A stretch of DNA of 64,000 nt from Christensenella sp. UBA4636 (lineage in GTDB: Bacteria > Bacillota > Clostridia > Christensenellales > Borkfalkiaceae): the NCBI GenBank assembly GCA_002405915.1, contig DHMS01000033.1, positions 129,748 to 193,747 on the forward strand. Direction: 5' to 3'. Both the position numbers and the translations under genes were made by a program. The stretch's first letter is position 1; each line of letters begins with the position of its first letter. The notes below the pieces were generated by a model that saw only the letters and a program-made list of their open reading frames with translations, was not told the DNA's origin and did not search any database. Shown piece after piece: positions 25,665-34,258 of this stretch.

Positions 25665-27101
25665 TCACGCTCCCGCAAAATAGTTTAGCTTAACGCTCAT
25701 TTTGCTAAGGTACGCGCCCGCGCCGCTCGCCGAATAGGATATTTTAAAGTTTTCGCCTTTAAGCCCTACCGCGATATTCTTTAATCCGTCGCCGCTAAGT
25801 TTAAACTCTCGTTCGCCCTCTTCGCTTATTACTTTAAGCGTTCCGCTTCCGCCCGAATAAAAAGTTATCCGTTCAAGCGTTTTCCTCTCCGGAACGTCGA
25901 AATCGGAATATTTACTTTCCCAGCTCATATCAAGGGGTGTGGCGAGAAAGTACGGGTTATCCGAAAGTTCGCCGAGCCGTCTTGCGGAAAAAGCGAAAAG
26001 AAGCTTGTAATGCCCCGCGGCGTACACGGAAATAAAGTGCGAAAAAGTAAAGTCTTTTATCAAAAACCAACTGTTTTCGCTGTCGTCGTAGCAAAGAATA
26101 ACGTTTGTAAGCACGCCGTCCACGCGTATTTTCATCGAACAAAAATATTTTCCGTCGTAAAAACCCGCGTAAGCGGACGAGTTGTCCACACCTTTAAGGT
26201 ACCTGTCAAGCCCGCGCATAATACGCCCGGATGACGAGCCGTCAAAATAATAAAAACCGTTGTCTGTGAGATAAAACACGACTTTGCCGCAGTCCGCGAC
26301 CGTTTCGCCGTAAATTTTGGCTCTGTCCGCCTCTATTCCTGCGGCGTAAAAGTCCTCTTGGTCACCGTAAGCCGTCAAGCGCGTTATCCCGTAGTTGCGG
26401 AAAATATAAACGTAATCCTTAAAACTTATGGCTTTCAAAAGCTTGCCTCGCCCGTCTAAAAAATCGATAAACCCCGCTTCTTTGAGCGAAACGTACCAGT
26501 TAGTCGGGTCGAAGCTTTCCGAAAACCAAAGCCGAGTGTCCTCTCTGCCGCTCGTAACGAAAAGCCTTTCGCCGTGAACGCAAACGGAAGTCATTTCGGG
26601 CGCGTCGTACAAAGTCGCGTTCGTTCCGTCGTAAACGGTTATGCCGCCGCTCGTCGCAAACAGAAACACGTCCTCGCCGTTCAGTCGATAATTAACCCCG
26701 AGCGGAGCCGCCGCCGTGCTAAACGTGAGCGCATTCACCTTCGTAAAACCCGTTTCCGTGCCTACTTCGTATTCGTAAACGTACCCGTCGTCGGCTAAAA
26801 CAAGCACTCTGTCGCGCCTAACGCCGTCGTCGAAATCGAACTTTTCATAGTAGTAAATTTTCTTCCCGACAACGCCGGTAGGAAGCGCGGGCGAATAAGT
26901 TCCGTCCTCGATAGGGAAGCTTGCGTATTGCATGCCGTACCCCGTTTTGAGCGCGCCGTCCGATAGCCGCAAGTTATACGAGCTTGCCGCCGCGTTAAAA
27001 GGAGAAAGCCTGTCGTCCTTTCTTCCGTCTATTCCGTAAGAAAAATCGAAAAGCTTTATCGTTTTTTCACGCCGCGCCGCTATAGAATAACGCCTACTCA
27101 T
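25665..27101 (-). CDS. Beta-propeller tail hub protein, P22 gp10-like
   Basis: The protein has 478 residues. The ATG at 27101 overlaps the preceding stop (ATGA) and has GAGGAG 8 bases upstream. The sequence is a run of short beta blades with recurring aromatic turns (RVLVLADDGYVYEYEVG, VHGERLFVTSGREDTRLWFS, GKVVFYLTDNGFYYFDG). The WFSESFDPTNW stretch is characteristic of phage proteins of the P22 gp10 stabilisation family. In P22, gp10 forms a hexamer that plugs the portal and carries tailspikes. Position after an adaptor-like gene fits. The call is inference from motif and synteny. Confidence 0.65.
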   Translation of the reverse strand: MSRRYSIAARREKTIKLFDFSYGIDGRKDDRLSPFNAAASSYNLRLSDGALKTGYGMQYASFPIEDGTYSPALPTGVVGKKIYYYEKFDFDDGVRRDRVLVLADDGYVYEYEVGTETGFTKVNALTFSTAAAPLGVNYRLNGEDVFLFATSGGITVYDGTNATLYDAPEMTSVCVHGERLFVTSGREDTRLWFSESFDPTNWYVSLKEAGFIDFLDGRGKLLKAISFKDYVYIFRNYGITRLTAYGDQEDFYAAGIEADRAKIYGETVADCGKVVFYLTDNGFYYFDGSSSGRIMRGLDRYLKGVDNSSAYAGFYDGKYFCSMKIRVDGVLTNVILCYDDSENSWFLIKDFTFSHFISVYAAGHYKLLFAFSARRLGELSDNPYFLATPLDMSWESKYSDFDVPERKTLERITFYSGGSGTLKVISEEGEREFKLSGDGLKNIAVGLKGENFKISYSASGAGAYLSKMSVKLNYFAGA

Positions 27102-27649
27102 AACCAACTCCTCTTGCGTATCTTCGGCGTTTTCCTCGAAGTTAAATATGAGGAAACGCCCTCTTCGAACCTATCCCTCAAAGTCACCGCTTCGCCGAAA
27201 AGTCCCGCTATAAGCAGATATTCGGCAGCTATTCCGTAAGCGACGGCGCGTTCGCCGAGCAAATCGCAAACTTTTGCGTCGTCTGTTAAAGCCGTGATTT
27301 TCGGAAAAAGATATGAATACGTGACCGTTATTTTTTCGGCTTTTACTTCTATTCTGTCGGAGTAAGTTTTAAACGGTATTTCTGCGCCCTCGTACTCGAC
27401 TTTTTTAATCTTAAGAGGAGAAGATGAAAAAGAAGTATAGTAATATTTTCCGTTCCCGCTCGTAAGATTTTCTTGTTTTTCGGGCGTAACGGTCCATTCG
27501 GCAAGCTCTTCCGTAATAAGGTTAAGCGCGGCGATAAGCTTTTTCACGTCCGCGTCGTCCGCCGTAACTTCGTCCGCGGAGAGTTTTTTGTTTAAGTCCT
27601 CCTTGCCCGCCAAAAGGCTCGCCGTAAGTAAAAGTTCTTTTACTTTCAT
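27098..27649 (-). CDS. Head-completion or portal adaptor protein, P22 gp4-like
   Basis: The protein has 183 residues. The N-terminal helices (MKVKELLLTASLLAG and LIAALNLITEELAEW) and a central beta segment surround a C-terminal helix (LLGERAVAYGIAAEYLLIAG). It ends in a basic tail. This helical adaptor pattern, immediately after the capsid gene, fits the proteins that bind below the portal and seal the packaged head. A strong AAGGAGGT precedes the ATG, and it overlaps the next gene by 4 bases. Confidence 0.65.
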   Translation of the reverse strand: MKVKELLLTASLLAGKEDLNKKLSADEVTADDADVKKLIAALNLITEELAEWTVTPEKQENLTSGNGKYYYTSFSSSPLKIKKVEYEGAEIPFKTYSDRIEVKAEKITVTYSYLFPKITALTDDAKVCDLLGERAVAYGIAAEYLLIAGLFGEAVTLRDRFEEGVSSYLTSRKTPKIRKRSWL

Positions 27650-27745
27650 TTTGTCTTTACCTCCTTGTTTTTCGGCGTTTTAGCCTCGCTCCCCACCGCA
27701 TAAAAACGACAAGAAGCGGGGCTATAAGCCGATTATCGACTATTT

Positions 27746-28918
27746 TTACGCTTCGGTGATACCCGTGAGCATACCCTGTCCGCACGGCTTCGCGCAGATA
27801 AGGTCGGCGTATTTTACGAGGGTAGCGGTGTAAGTCGGCGTACCGGGAATCTGCTTTAAGATTTTGCCGTCGTCGCCTTCGAGCCACTGCCAGTCGCAGA
27901 GCTGATGGAGAGTAAAGTCGTCGGTGTTAAGTAAGTACATGGTGCCTTCGGGGCAGAATCTGTCGGAAACGATGGGGATACCGTTATAGGATATCGCCTT
28001 AAATCCGCCCGCAAGGTTCATAACGTCGGTGTTTCTCTTGTACGTCGCAAGGTGGTTCATAAACGCCCTCTTTACGCCCGAGGAGCAGACGATGAAGTTG
28101 ACTCTGCTGCCCGCGTCCTCTTCGAGCGTATCGATAGCCGTCTGAATAACCGTTTCGCTTATCGCGCCGACGGAAGATTTCATGTACGGAACGAGCCACT
28201 TGTTGAGCGTTCTCGACAAGCCGTAAATAGAGCCGCTCGATTTAAAAATCGCGCCCAAGCCCGTGATTTCCTGACCGTAGGAACCCTGAACGGTGATAAG
28301 GCAATCTGCTTTTACGGTCGAAGTATTGAAGTCGTCGCCGTCGAATTCTACGGTCTTATTAGTCTTGTCTACGGCAAGAACTCTTCTTGCGGAAGAAGCC
28401 GCTAAAAGCGCGCCGGAAGAAGACCTGATATCGACCGTCATACCCTCAACGATGTTCTTCACGCTATCGCAAGTTATGGTCGTTCCGTCAACGGAAACGA
28501 CTTTCGCAAGCACGCCCGTACCGTCGCCGTAAAGCATTCTGCCGAAGTTGTAAGTCGCCGACTTAATAAGCCCTTCCATTTCGGCGTTCAAAAGGTTGAC
28601 GAACGCGCCCGCGTTGTTTTCGCTTGCTCTTATCGCCTTATCGGAAATTTCGATAGTACCGTAAAGGTTCTTCAAAGAGAGAGTGAAAGTGTCGTAATTG
28701 TTTCCGCCGGCTGCGGGCAACGCGCCCGTTTCGGTACCGGCACCTACGCCGCCGTTAACGCCGTGCTGAGCAAGTCTTTTAATTTCCTTGCCCCAAACGT
28801 CGGAAGTCGACTGTTTGATTTTAGCAAGCAACGGGTTGACCGCAGTGTTCATTTGTTCGGTGATTACACCGAGGTAAAGTGTTTTTAATGCGTTAGACGC
28901 ACTGGATAAAGTTATCAT
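27746..28918 (-). CDS. Phage major capsid protein (HK97-fold)
   Basis: The protein has 390 residues. An N-terminal arm with NALKTLYLGVITEQMN, a GTETGALPAAGGNNYDTFTL segment, LYGTIEISDKAIRAS, and NFGRMLYGDGTG are typical of HK97-fold capsids annotated in Firmicute phages. The second half carries RVNFIVCSSGVKRAF and PIVSDRFCPEGTMYLLN, commonly near the A-domain. It follows a scaffold-like gene and precedes an adaptor-like gene. AAGGAG lies upstream of the ATG. No protease gene is present, so maturation would rely on the scaffold alone. Confidence 0.9.
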   Translation of the reverse strand: MITLSSASNALKTLYLGVITEQMNTAVNPLLAKIKQSTSDVWGKEIKRLAQHGVNGGVGAGTETGALPAAGGNNYDTFTLSLKNLYGTIEISDKAIRASENNAGAFVNLLNAEMEGLIKSATYNFGRMLYGDGTGVLAKVVSVDGTTITCDSVKNIVEGMTVDIRSSSGALLAASSARRVLAVDKTNKTVEFDGDDFNTSTVKADCLITVQGSYGQEITGLGAIFKSSGSIYGLSRTLNKWLVPYMKSSVGAISETVIQTAIDTLEEDAGSRVNFIVCSSGVKRAFMNHLATYKRNTDVMNLAGGFKAISYNGIPIVSDRFCPEGTMYLLNTDDFTLHQLCDWQWLEGDDGKILKQIPGTPTYTATLVKYADLICAKPCGQGMLTGITEA

Positions 28919-28948
28919 AATTTCTTTTACTCCTTAATTTTTATTTTT

Positions 28949-29623
28949 TTATTTTATTATGATATAGTCTTTGGCGAGCATCCCGGCTTCAGCCAAAGTT
29001 TTGGGTTTGACGGGCGGCATAACCGCAATACTTCCGCCGTTCCCTAAAAGTTTAGGGGTTTTCGGAGAGTTTTTTACGCCCGAAAGGTAAGCTTTTATAA
29101 CTCTGTCCTTAATCGGTGTACTTTCGATTTGACCGTACAAAAACTCCTCGTCGTTAAGCTTTGCTCTCAGCTCTTCGGCTTCACGTAGCAAGCATTTAAC
29201 GTAAGCTTTCTCCAAAAACTCCTTGTCGCCGAGGTTTTCGCCCGATTCGGCAAAATCGGCTATTTTCTCGGCATACTTTGCGGCTTCGGGAAATTTTTTG
29301 TAAAACTCCTCCGCGCCGCTTAAACCCCTTTCGCCTTTTTCCGCGTTTTCCCGCGCTTTTTTCTCCGCTTCAAGAGCGGCTTTTTCTTTCTCCGCGCTAA
29401 GCTTGAACTCGGTTAATTCGGCTACTTTCCCTTCCAGTTCCTTAATCCGTTGACTGCGTTTGGTGAATTCGGATTCGAGTGAACCGTAAGCTTTTTCAAG
29501 CGACTTAACGTCTTTGAACTTTTTCAATGAGGTCGAGGTCTGCTCGTCGCGCCCTTCTAAAATTTCTTCTGCCTCCGCAGTTTGCGCCGCGACCGCGGCT
29601 TGTTCATTTTTAAGCTCTTCCAT
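28949..29623 (-). CDS. Capsid scaffolding protein
   Basis: The protein has 224 residues and is highly charged and helical, with an acidic N-terminus and a long coiled coil (RIKELEGKVAELTEFKLSAE, then ALEAEKKARENAEKGERG). The C-terminus is short and basic (PPVKPKTLAEAGMLAKDYI), as in scaffolds that bind the capsid inner wall. It sits directly between portal and capsid genes, the standard place for a scaffold. GGGAGG precedes the ATG. Confidence 0.8.
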   Translation of the reverse strand: MEELKNEQAAVAAQTAEAEEILEGRDEQTSTSLKKFKDVKSLEKAYGSLESEFTKRSQRIKELEGKVAELTEFKLSAEKEKAALEAEKKARENAEKGERGLSGAEEFYKKFPEAAKYAEKIADFAESGENLGDKEFLEKAYVKCLLREAEELRAKLNDEEFLYGQIESTPIKDRVIKAYLSGVKNSPKTPKLLGNGGSIAVMPPVKPKTLAEAGMLAKDYIIIK

Positions 29624-29641
29624 GATATCCTCCCGCTTATT

Positions 29642-31522
29642 TTAATTTGCTTTTTCGCTTAAATTTTGAATTTTTTCGGCGTTTTCCTCTCTCAAAAACG
29701 CCTTGTGCGCTCTTATATGAGCGAGCGCGTTCTCTTTAACTTTCTTTTCGTCGCCGAACAGCGCCGCTTCTCCCGATAAAAGGAAACGCGTATGTTCGGT
29801 GATATGCAGGTCGTGGTCGTCGAATTCTTCGGGTTCAACTTTCCCTTTTATGAATTCGAGATTTTCGCCCGAAGCCTTCGAAATGTGCAAATTCGTCAAA
29901 TCTTGCACACTGTCGAAGTTGCCGTACCCTAAAATTTCCAGAATTTTGGCTTTCGTTCTCGGGTTCATCTGCCCGTCGCCGTCCGTCAAAAGCCCGGTCG
30001 AAAGTAGATCGTAAATACTGCTCTTCTTCTGCGCCGGGGTGGACGAAAGCTCGTTTTCTGTATCGAACACAACGTCGTCGCTCGTCAAATCCGACGCGTT
30101 GAAGTAGAACACTTCGCTCTTTCTGTTATCGCCCGCAATGCGCATAAGCCTCGTATCGGTCGCAAATTGTCTAAAAAGCCTTATAATCTGCTTTCCGACC
30201 TCACGCACCGCCCGCCTTACGTTCTCCGCCGTAACGGACAATCTCGTTTCGTCTTGCTCCACGAGAAGTTGAAGCGCAACGCCGCTCGTCGCCGTCGTCG
30301 GTAAGGAGGAATTGCGCGAAATTTCGCTTACGCCGCTTATCGTGATGAACTCGCTTGAAAGCCTTTCTTCCTCGTAAGTAAAGTCCACCGGCACGCTTTG
30401 CGCGTTGAGCATTCTCGGCGGCTCCGCGCCTTGGCGATAAACAATAACTTTTCCAGGCGGCAAGCCCTCTTCGGCAAGCGCGTCGGTATCAACGGAGCCG
30501 TCCTCGACGGTCATGACTCCCACGCTCACTCTGTTCAAAAACTCATGCTTTCTGTTCTTGACGGCGTTGTAAGCCCTCTGCAACGGAATAATCCTTTCAA
30601 CCACGCTCACGCCGAAAAACGTTCCCGCCTGAGAGTTACTGTCTTGCTTGACGAACGGAAAATCTCGTTCGCCGTCCCTGCCGTTTAAGTACGGCAAGTC
30701 GGAAATAGCAAGTATCTTGTCGCCCGCAACAGTCACTACGCGCCCGTTCGGGAACTCCATGCTCGGTCTTTCGTACCGCTCGATGACTATCGCCGAATCC
30801 CTTGCCGCGCCCGAACCTATGCCGCGCGCGTTCGCCGTCGCTCTGCCCGTAGTTTTCGTGAGCGAGAAAACGTCGACTTCTTCGCCCTCCACTTTCACGC
30901 CGTAAACGTCCTCGATTTCCTTAACGGGTACGGCGCGCGCATGAATGAGCGATTTTTGCTCGGCTATGTCTTGGCGGAACAAACTTTCGGGAAATATTTC
31001 GAAAGGAGAAACGGCTATTACTTCCACGTCGCCCTCCGTAACTTTCTCCCCGTTCACGCTCCCGAGCGTTTTGCCCGCGTTTGCGTTCCAGGTTATTTTA
31101 TAGAACGCCGAACCGAGCGTTTCGCTCCACAACGTCGCTTTAGAAATTATCCCGTCAAGACCTATGCGCGAACAAGTCGCGTTTAAGACTCCCGAAGATA
31201 TCCTCGCGGTTTTAATGTCCGCTTCCTCGCTACCCGCCGCCCTTACGCTCATAACGGGTCTAACCCTCGAAAGTTTAGCTATTCTCGTTTCGACTATAGG
31301 CGCGATATGGTTGTAAACGTTCCGCCTTTGCCAGTAATAGTCCTCTTCCTCTTCTCTCACGTCGCCGTCGGAAGCGATTTCGCAGTACTGGTTGCCCATC
31401 AGATAATTCATGTTGAGCCGCCACTGTTGTTCGAGCGCGCGCCTTTCGCTTCTTCTTCGTTCGAAGTCCTCTTTAACCTCGGCGGCAAGCTCGTCGTAAA
31501 AAACTTCTTTACTTTCTTTCAT
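29642..31522 (-). CDS. Phage portal protein (P22-like)
   Basis: The protein has 626 residues and would form the dodecameric DNA entry ring at one capsid vertex. The N-terminal wing (EQQWRLNMNYLMGNQY, YWQRRNVYNHIAPIVETRIA) and the LSRVRPVMSV segment match P22-type portals. The C-terminal part is helical (ENVRRAVREVGKQIIRLFRQ) and acidic, like a barrel or crown. Its ATG lies inside the 3' end of a 59-codon zinc-ribbon gene, so translation is coupled. The length is close to that of P22 portals (about 725 residues) with a shorter crown. Confidence 0.9.
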   Translation of the reverse strand: MKESKEVFYDELAAEVKEDFERRRSERRALEQQWRLNMNYLMGNQYCEIASDGDVREEEEDYYWQRRNVYNHIAPIVETRIAKLSRVRPVMSVRAAGSEEADIKTARISSGVLNATCSRIGLDGIISKATLWSETLGSAFYKITWNANAGKTLGSVNGEKVTEGDVEVIAVSPFEIFPESLFRQDIAEQKSLIHARAVPVKEIEDVYGVKVEGEEVDVFSLTKTTGRATANARGIGSGAARDSAIVIERYERPSMEFPNGRVVTVAGDKILAISDLPYLNGRDGERDFPFVKQDSNSQAGTFFGVSVVERIIPLQRAYNAVKNRKHEFLNRVSVGVMTVEDGSVDTDALAEEGLPPGKVIVYRQGAEPPRMLNAQSVPVDFTYEEERLSSEFITISGVSEISRNSSLPTTATSGVALQLLVEQDETRLSVTAENVRRAVREVGKQIIRLFRQFATDTRLMRIAGDNRKSEVFYFNASDLTSDDVVFDTENELSSTPAQKKSSIYDLLSTGLLTDGDGQMNPRTKAKILEILGYGNFDSVQDLTNLHISKASGENLEFIKGKVEPEEFDDHDLHITEHTRFLLSGEAALFGDEKKVKENALAHIRAHKAFLREENAEKIQNLSEKAN

Positions 31523-31688
31523 CGTTTTTCCCGCCCGTCGCCATAACGGCTTTTTTCAGCTCCGAAAAACAACTTCTGCAAAGGTTAAAGCTTGCGCTTT
31601 TTCCGTCGAACGTCAGTCTAAACTCCGCAAGGTTTCCGCACCCCGGCACGTCGCACACGATTTTGTCTTTCAATTTTTCGATTTTCAT
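31509..31688 (-). CDS. Small zinc-ribbon-like protein overlapping the portal start
   Basis: The protein has 59 residues. AAGGAG lies about 10 bases before the ATG at 31688, and the frame runs to TAA at 31509, overlapping the portal gene by 14 bases. Two cysteine pairs, CDVPGC and CRSC, about 25 residues apart, suggest a single zinc site. The rest is basic. It is too short to catch in ordinary gene calls but has the spacing and ribosome site of a real operon member. Its role is unknown. It might bind DNA or the terminase complex. Confidence 0.75.
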   Translation of the reverse strand: MKIEKLKDKIVCDVPGCGNLAEFRLTFDGKSASFNLCRSCFSELKKAVMATGGKNDERK

Positions 31689-31703
31689 AAAATCTTTTAC
31701 TCC

Positions 31704-31988
31704 TTAATTGTTGTTTTTTAGTTCTTCGATGAGCCTTAACTTTTCTTTTTCAAGCTCTTCGTCCGTCATCGAAGAATAGTCTTTTTTCTCTTCGCTAAAC
31801 GCGTCGAGAACCATCTTCGCCGCTTGCGTATCGGGCGGAAAGTGCTTTTTGGTCACTTTCTTTTTGGTCAGAACAAGTCCGTTGTCCGTGTCTTGATACT
31901 CTTCCACGACTTCTTTCGCGTCGTAGCCGACCGCCTTCTTCGTAAGCGCGCTTCTGATTTTTTCCTTAACGCTCTCTTCACTTTTCAC
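31704..31988 (-). CDS. Small acidic/basic helical protein, possible terminase small-subunit remnant
   Basis: The protein has 94 residues and sits 3 bases after the terminase large subunit. The stretch TKKKVTKKHFPPDTQAAKMV resembles the C-terminal segment of many small terminase subunits (a basic strand followed by PPDT and a helix). The usual N-terminal helix-turn-helix is shorter than expected, and the expected WRDK-like end is absent. It may be a trimmed TerS or an unrelated linker protein. A ribosome site precedes the ATG (GGAG at about 8 bases). Confidence 0.6.
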   Translation of the reverse strand: MKSEESVKEKIRSALTKKAVGYDAKEVVEEYQDTDNGLVLTKKKVTKKHFPPDTQAAKMVLDAFSEEKKDYSSMTDEELEKEKLRLIEELKNNN

Positions 31989-31991
31989 GTT

Positions 31992-33407
31992 TTACACTCC
32001 TCGTCGTTTTATTTTTCTCATAAGCCTCTCCTTGTCTTTTTGTACCGCCGTTAGTTTTTCCGTTATTTTCGGACCGGCGGGTCTCGTCATGATATAGTAA
32101 CGTAGCGCGTCGAGCGCGTGGTCGTCACGCTTAATCGGCGCGTCCTCGTTGCCCCAGTAGTAACTTTTCAGTTCGCGTATAAGGTTTACGCAATTTTTAA
32201 AGATATAAAGCCTTTTCCCTTTGAAGTATTCCTTAACGCGCGCTATCCCCGTGAACAAATCCTTGTTAACCCGCGTGTCCACGGCAATTCCTTGTTCGAA
32301 GAATAGTTGCGCCACGCTTGCAGGTCCGTTCAACGTCTTTTGGTTCGCCGCACTATCAATTAGCGCGTAAATTCTGCCCGCTTTGTCCTTCTTCCAGTTA
32401 AGCTTTTCGCAAATATCCTTTATCTTTTCGGCGTGGTAAGAAATATTCCGCCCCGCTTCGAAGTGTTCCGCCGCAACGTACACGGCGTCGTCGTAATCGA
32501 CGTAAAACCACAACGCCGCAAGCGGGTTATTTAGCCCCGGGTCAACGGAAATTCCGCTCTGCCATTCGTCGGGGAGCTTTCTCGGCTCAATAACGTGTAC
32601 GTTCTCGTCGAACTCTCCGTATACAATTCCGCACGCGTTCTTGAACCGCCCGAACCTGCGCGATTCGAGTTCGTCCTTGTCCATGCACTCCGAAAGTCTT
32701 TTGACTTCCTTTTTATCGAGGAACGGGTTGTCCGCCCATTCCATGAATTCATACCACACTTCTTTGGAATTGAATTTATTGAGATAAATCTCATCGTATA
32801 TAAACGTCAATCCCTTTAAAGGCGTCATCGTGCCGAAAATTTCGCCGCACTTATCGAGAACGCGCATTTTGCATTCTTCGTACACGTCCTTAGGCGGCTC
32901 CTCGTCGAACCACACGAAGTCCAAGCTTGAACCTTGAAACTTTTCGCGCCCTTGGTCGCAACTTTTAAAGCCTATCCGCGAAATTCCGCCGAACACGTTT
33001 TTTACGAGTATCTGGTCGATTATCCCGTTTTCCGGGCTACCGCGCCGCCCTTCGCTCATAATAACGTCCTCAATCCAGTCGGGGTTTAGGTAGGAAAGTA
33101 TCTTCTTTTGCGCAACGTCGCGCTGAACTTGCGCCGAAAGAGAAACCACCCACCCGAACACGTTAGGCTTGTTTTTCTTGTACGGGTGACACCCCCGCGC
33201 AAGATAAATTGTTTCCACCGCGCCGCATTCCGTCTTTCCGCTTCTGTTCCCGCCGAACACCCAGCGATTCTTTTTCTTGCATTTATGGAACGCAATTTGT
33301 TTTTTATGAACTTTTTTGCCCGAATTATAACGGGACAACAAATCGTTATCCCGTCGCCTTAGCTGCTCTCGCTCGATGGCGAGAACCTCTTCAATAAGAT
33401 TTTTCAT
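31992..33407 (-). CDS. Phage terminase large subunit (TerL)
   Basis: This DNA-packaging motor has 471 residues. The ATPase half has Walker A GGNRSGKT at 52-59, Walker B LDFVWFDEEP at 162-171 with catalytic Glu, and coupling motif GTMTP at about 192. The nuclease half has SVDPG (Asp289), ALIDSA (Asp351) and the C-terminal RDDHALDALRY acidic cluster (Asp428, Asp429, Asp433). All key residues are intact, so the motor should be active. It is the first gene of the structural operon, but no clear promoter is seen in the 80 bases before it. Confidence 0.95.
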   Translation of the reverse strand: MKNLIEEVLAIEREQLRRRDNDLLSRYNSGKKVHKKQIAFHKCKKKNRWVFGGNRSGKTECGAVETIYLARGCHPYKKNKPNVFGWVVSLSAQVQRDVAQKKILSYLNPDWIEDVIMSEGRRGSPENGIIDQILVKNVFGGISRIGFKSCDQGREKFQGSSLDFVWFDEEPPKDVYEECKMRVLDKCGEIFGTMTPLKGLTFIYDEIYLNKFNSKEVWYEFMEWADNPFLDKKEVKRLSECMDKDELESRRFGRFKNACGIVYGEFDENVHVIEPRKLPDEWQSGISVDPGLNNPLAALWFYVDYDDAVYVAAEHFEAGRNISYHAEKIKDICEKLNWKKDKAGRIYALIDSAANQKTLNGPASVAQLFFEQGIAVDTRVNKDLFTGIARVKEYFKGKRLYIFKNCVNLIRELKSYYWGNEDAPIKRDDHALDALRYYIMTRPAGPKITEKLTAVQKDKERLMRKIKRRGV

Positions 33408-33486
33408 GATTTACGACAATCCTCTACAAAATTTTCTTTTCTTCCTTAAAAACGTTTATACTCCGCCGAGTTATAATCTTTCTACT

Positions 33487-34233
33487 ATGAAAAAGCTTAT
33501 ACTCCTGTTTTTAATAATATCGACTTTTGTTTCGGCGGTTTTTTCTCCGCCCGTTTTACGGTCAACGCCCGCGAGCGCGGCTTTGTACACCTACGCCCGC
33601 GTGGTCGTTTCCGACGCCGTTTTTTACGCCGACCGTTCGCTTTCTCTTCCGCGCTTTTTCTTGCCGGAAAGCTACTTCGTCCGCGTAATTTCCATCGACT
33701 CCGACGTTTGCCGCGTCGCTTATATGGACGGAGCGGCGCGCCCCGTCAAGGAGGGTTACGTAAAAACGGTCGCTTTGAGCTTCGTTGCCGAAACCCCGCC
33801 CGTTATTTATCCGGACATAACCCTTTCCGTCAAAAACGAAGAAGTTCTTTTTTCCGACTTAACGAGCTTCACGCCCCGCGCCGTGCTTTCGACTTCCTCT
33901 TCCGCCGTCTATTACGGCGAAACGACTTTCGGCGGCGAAACTTACGTTTACGTCTACGCCTCGGGTTACGTCGGCTACGTTCGTAAGTCGGGCTTTTCTC
34001 CCTTTTCCGTGCCGCTTTTAAGCGATTATAGGCGCGTTACCGAAGAAAGCTCCGCTTCCTCTTCTCAAAGCGGAAGCTCTTCTTCTCAAAACTCCGAAAA
34101 ATCGGCTCTCGGCGCGGATACCGGCAAAATTGCGGTTATCGCCGCCGCGCTCATCGCCGTGGTGTCGCTCGTCTTTATCGTCACGCGCCCCTCTAAGAAG
34201 AACGCCAACGCTTTTTACAAAGACGACGACTAA
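33487..34233 (+). CDS. Secreted SH3-like protein with C-terminal membrane anchor
   Basis: The protein has 248 residues from the ATG at 33487. An N-terminal signal peptide (KKLILLFLIISTFVSAVFS) is followed by two SH3-like beta modules (YARVVVSDAVFYADRSL and EGYVKTVALSF; then VYYGET and GYVGYVRKSGF), a Ser-rich linker, one membrane segment at about residues 212-232, and a short basic tail. It lies between terL and the regulator gene on the opposite strand. The layout resembles the C-terminal part of the 835-residue protein encoded at 35381. A TATAAT hexamer (33470-33475) sits just upstream of the ATG. Not a typical phage gene; function unknown. Confidence 0.75.
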   Translation: MKKLILLFLIISTFVSAVFSPPVLRSTPASAALYTYARVVVSDAVFYADRSLSLPRFFLPESYFVRVISIDSDVCRVAYMDGAARPVKEGYVKTVALSFVAETPPVIYPDITLSVKNEEVLFSDLTSFTPRAVLSTSSSAVYYGETTFGGETYVYVYASGYVGYVRKSGFSPFSVPLLSDYRRVTEESSASSSQSGSSSSQNSEKSALGADTGKIAVIAAALIAVVSLVFIVTRPSKKNANAFYKDDD

Positions 34234-34258
34234 GCTTTTACTTATACCTTAAAAAACT

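Noticed and set aside
27657..27887. Arg-rich 76-codon minus frame at the end of the capsid gene
   Set aside because: It mostly overlaps the capsid gene in another frame, is extremely basic, and has no ribosome site.
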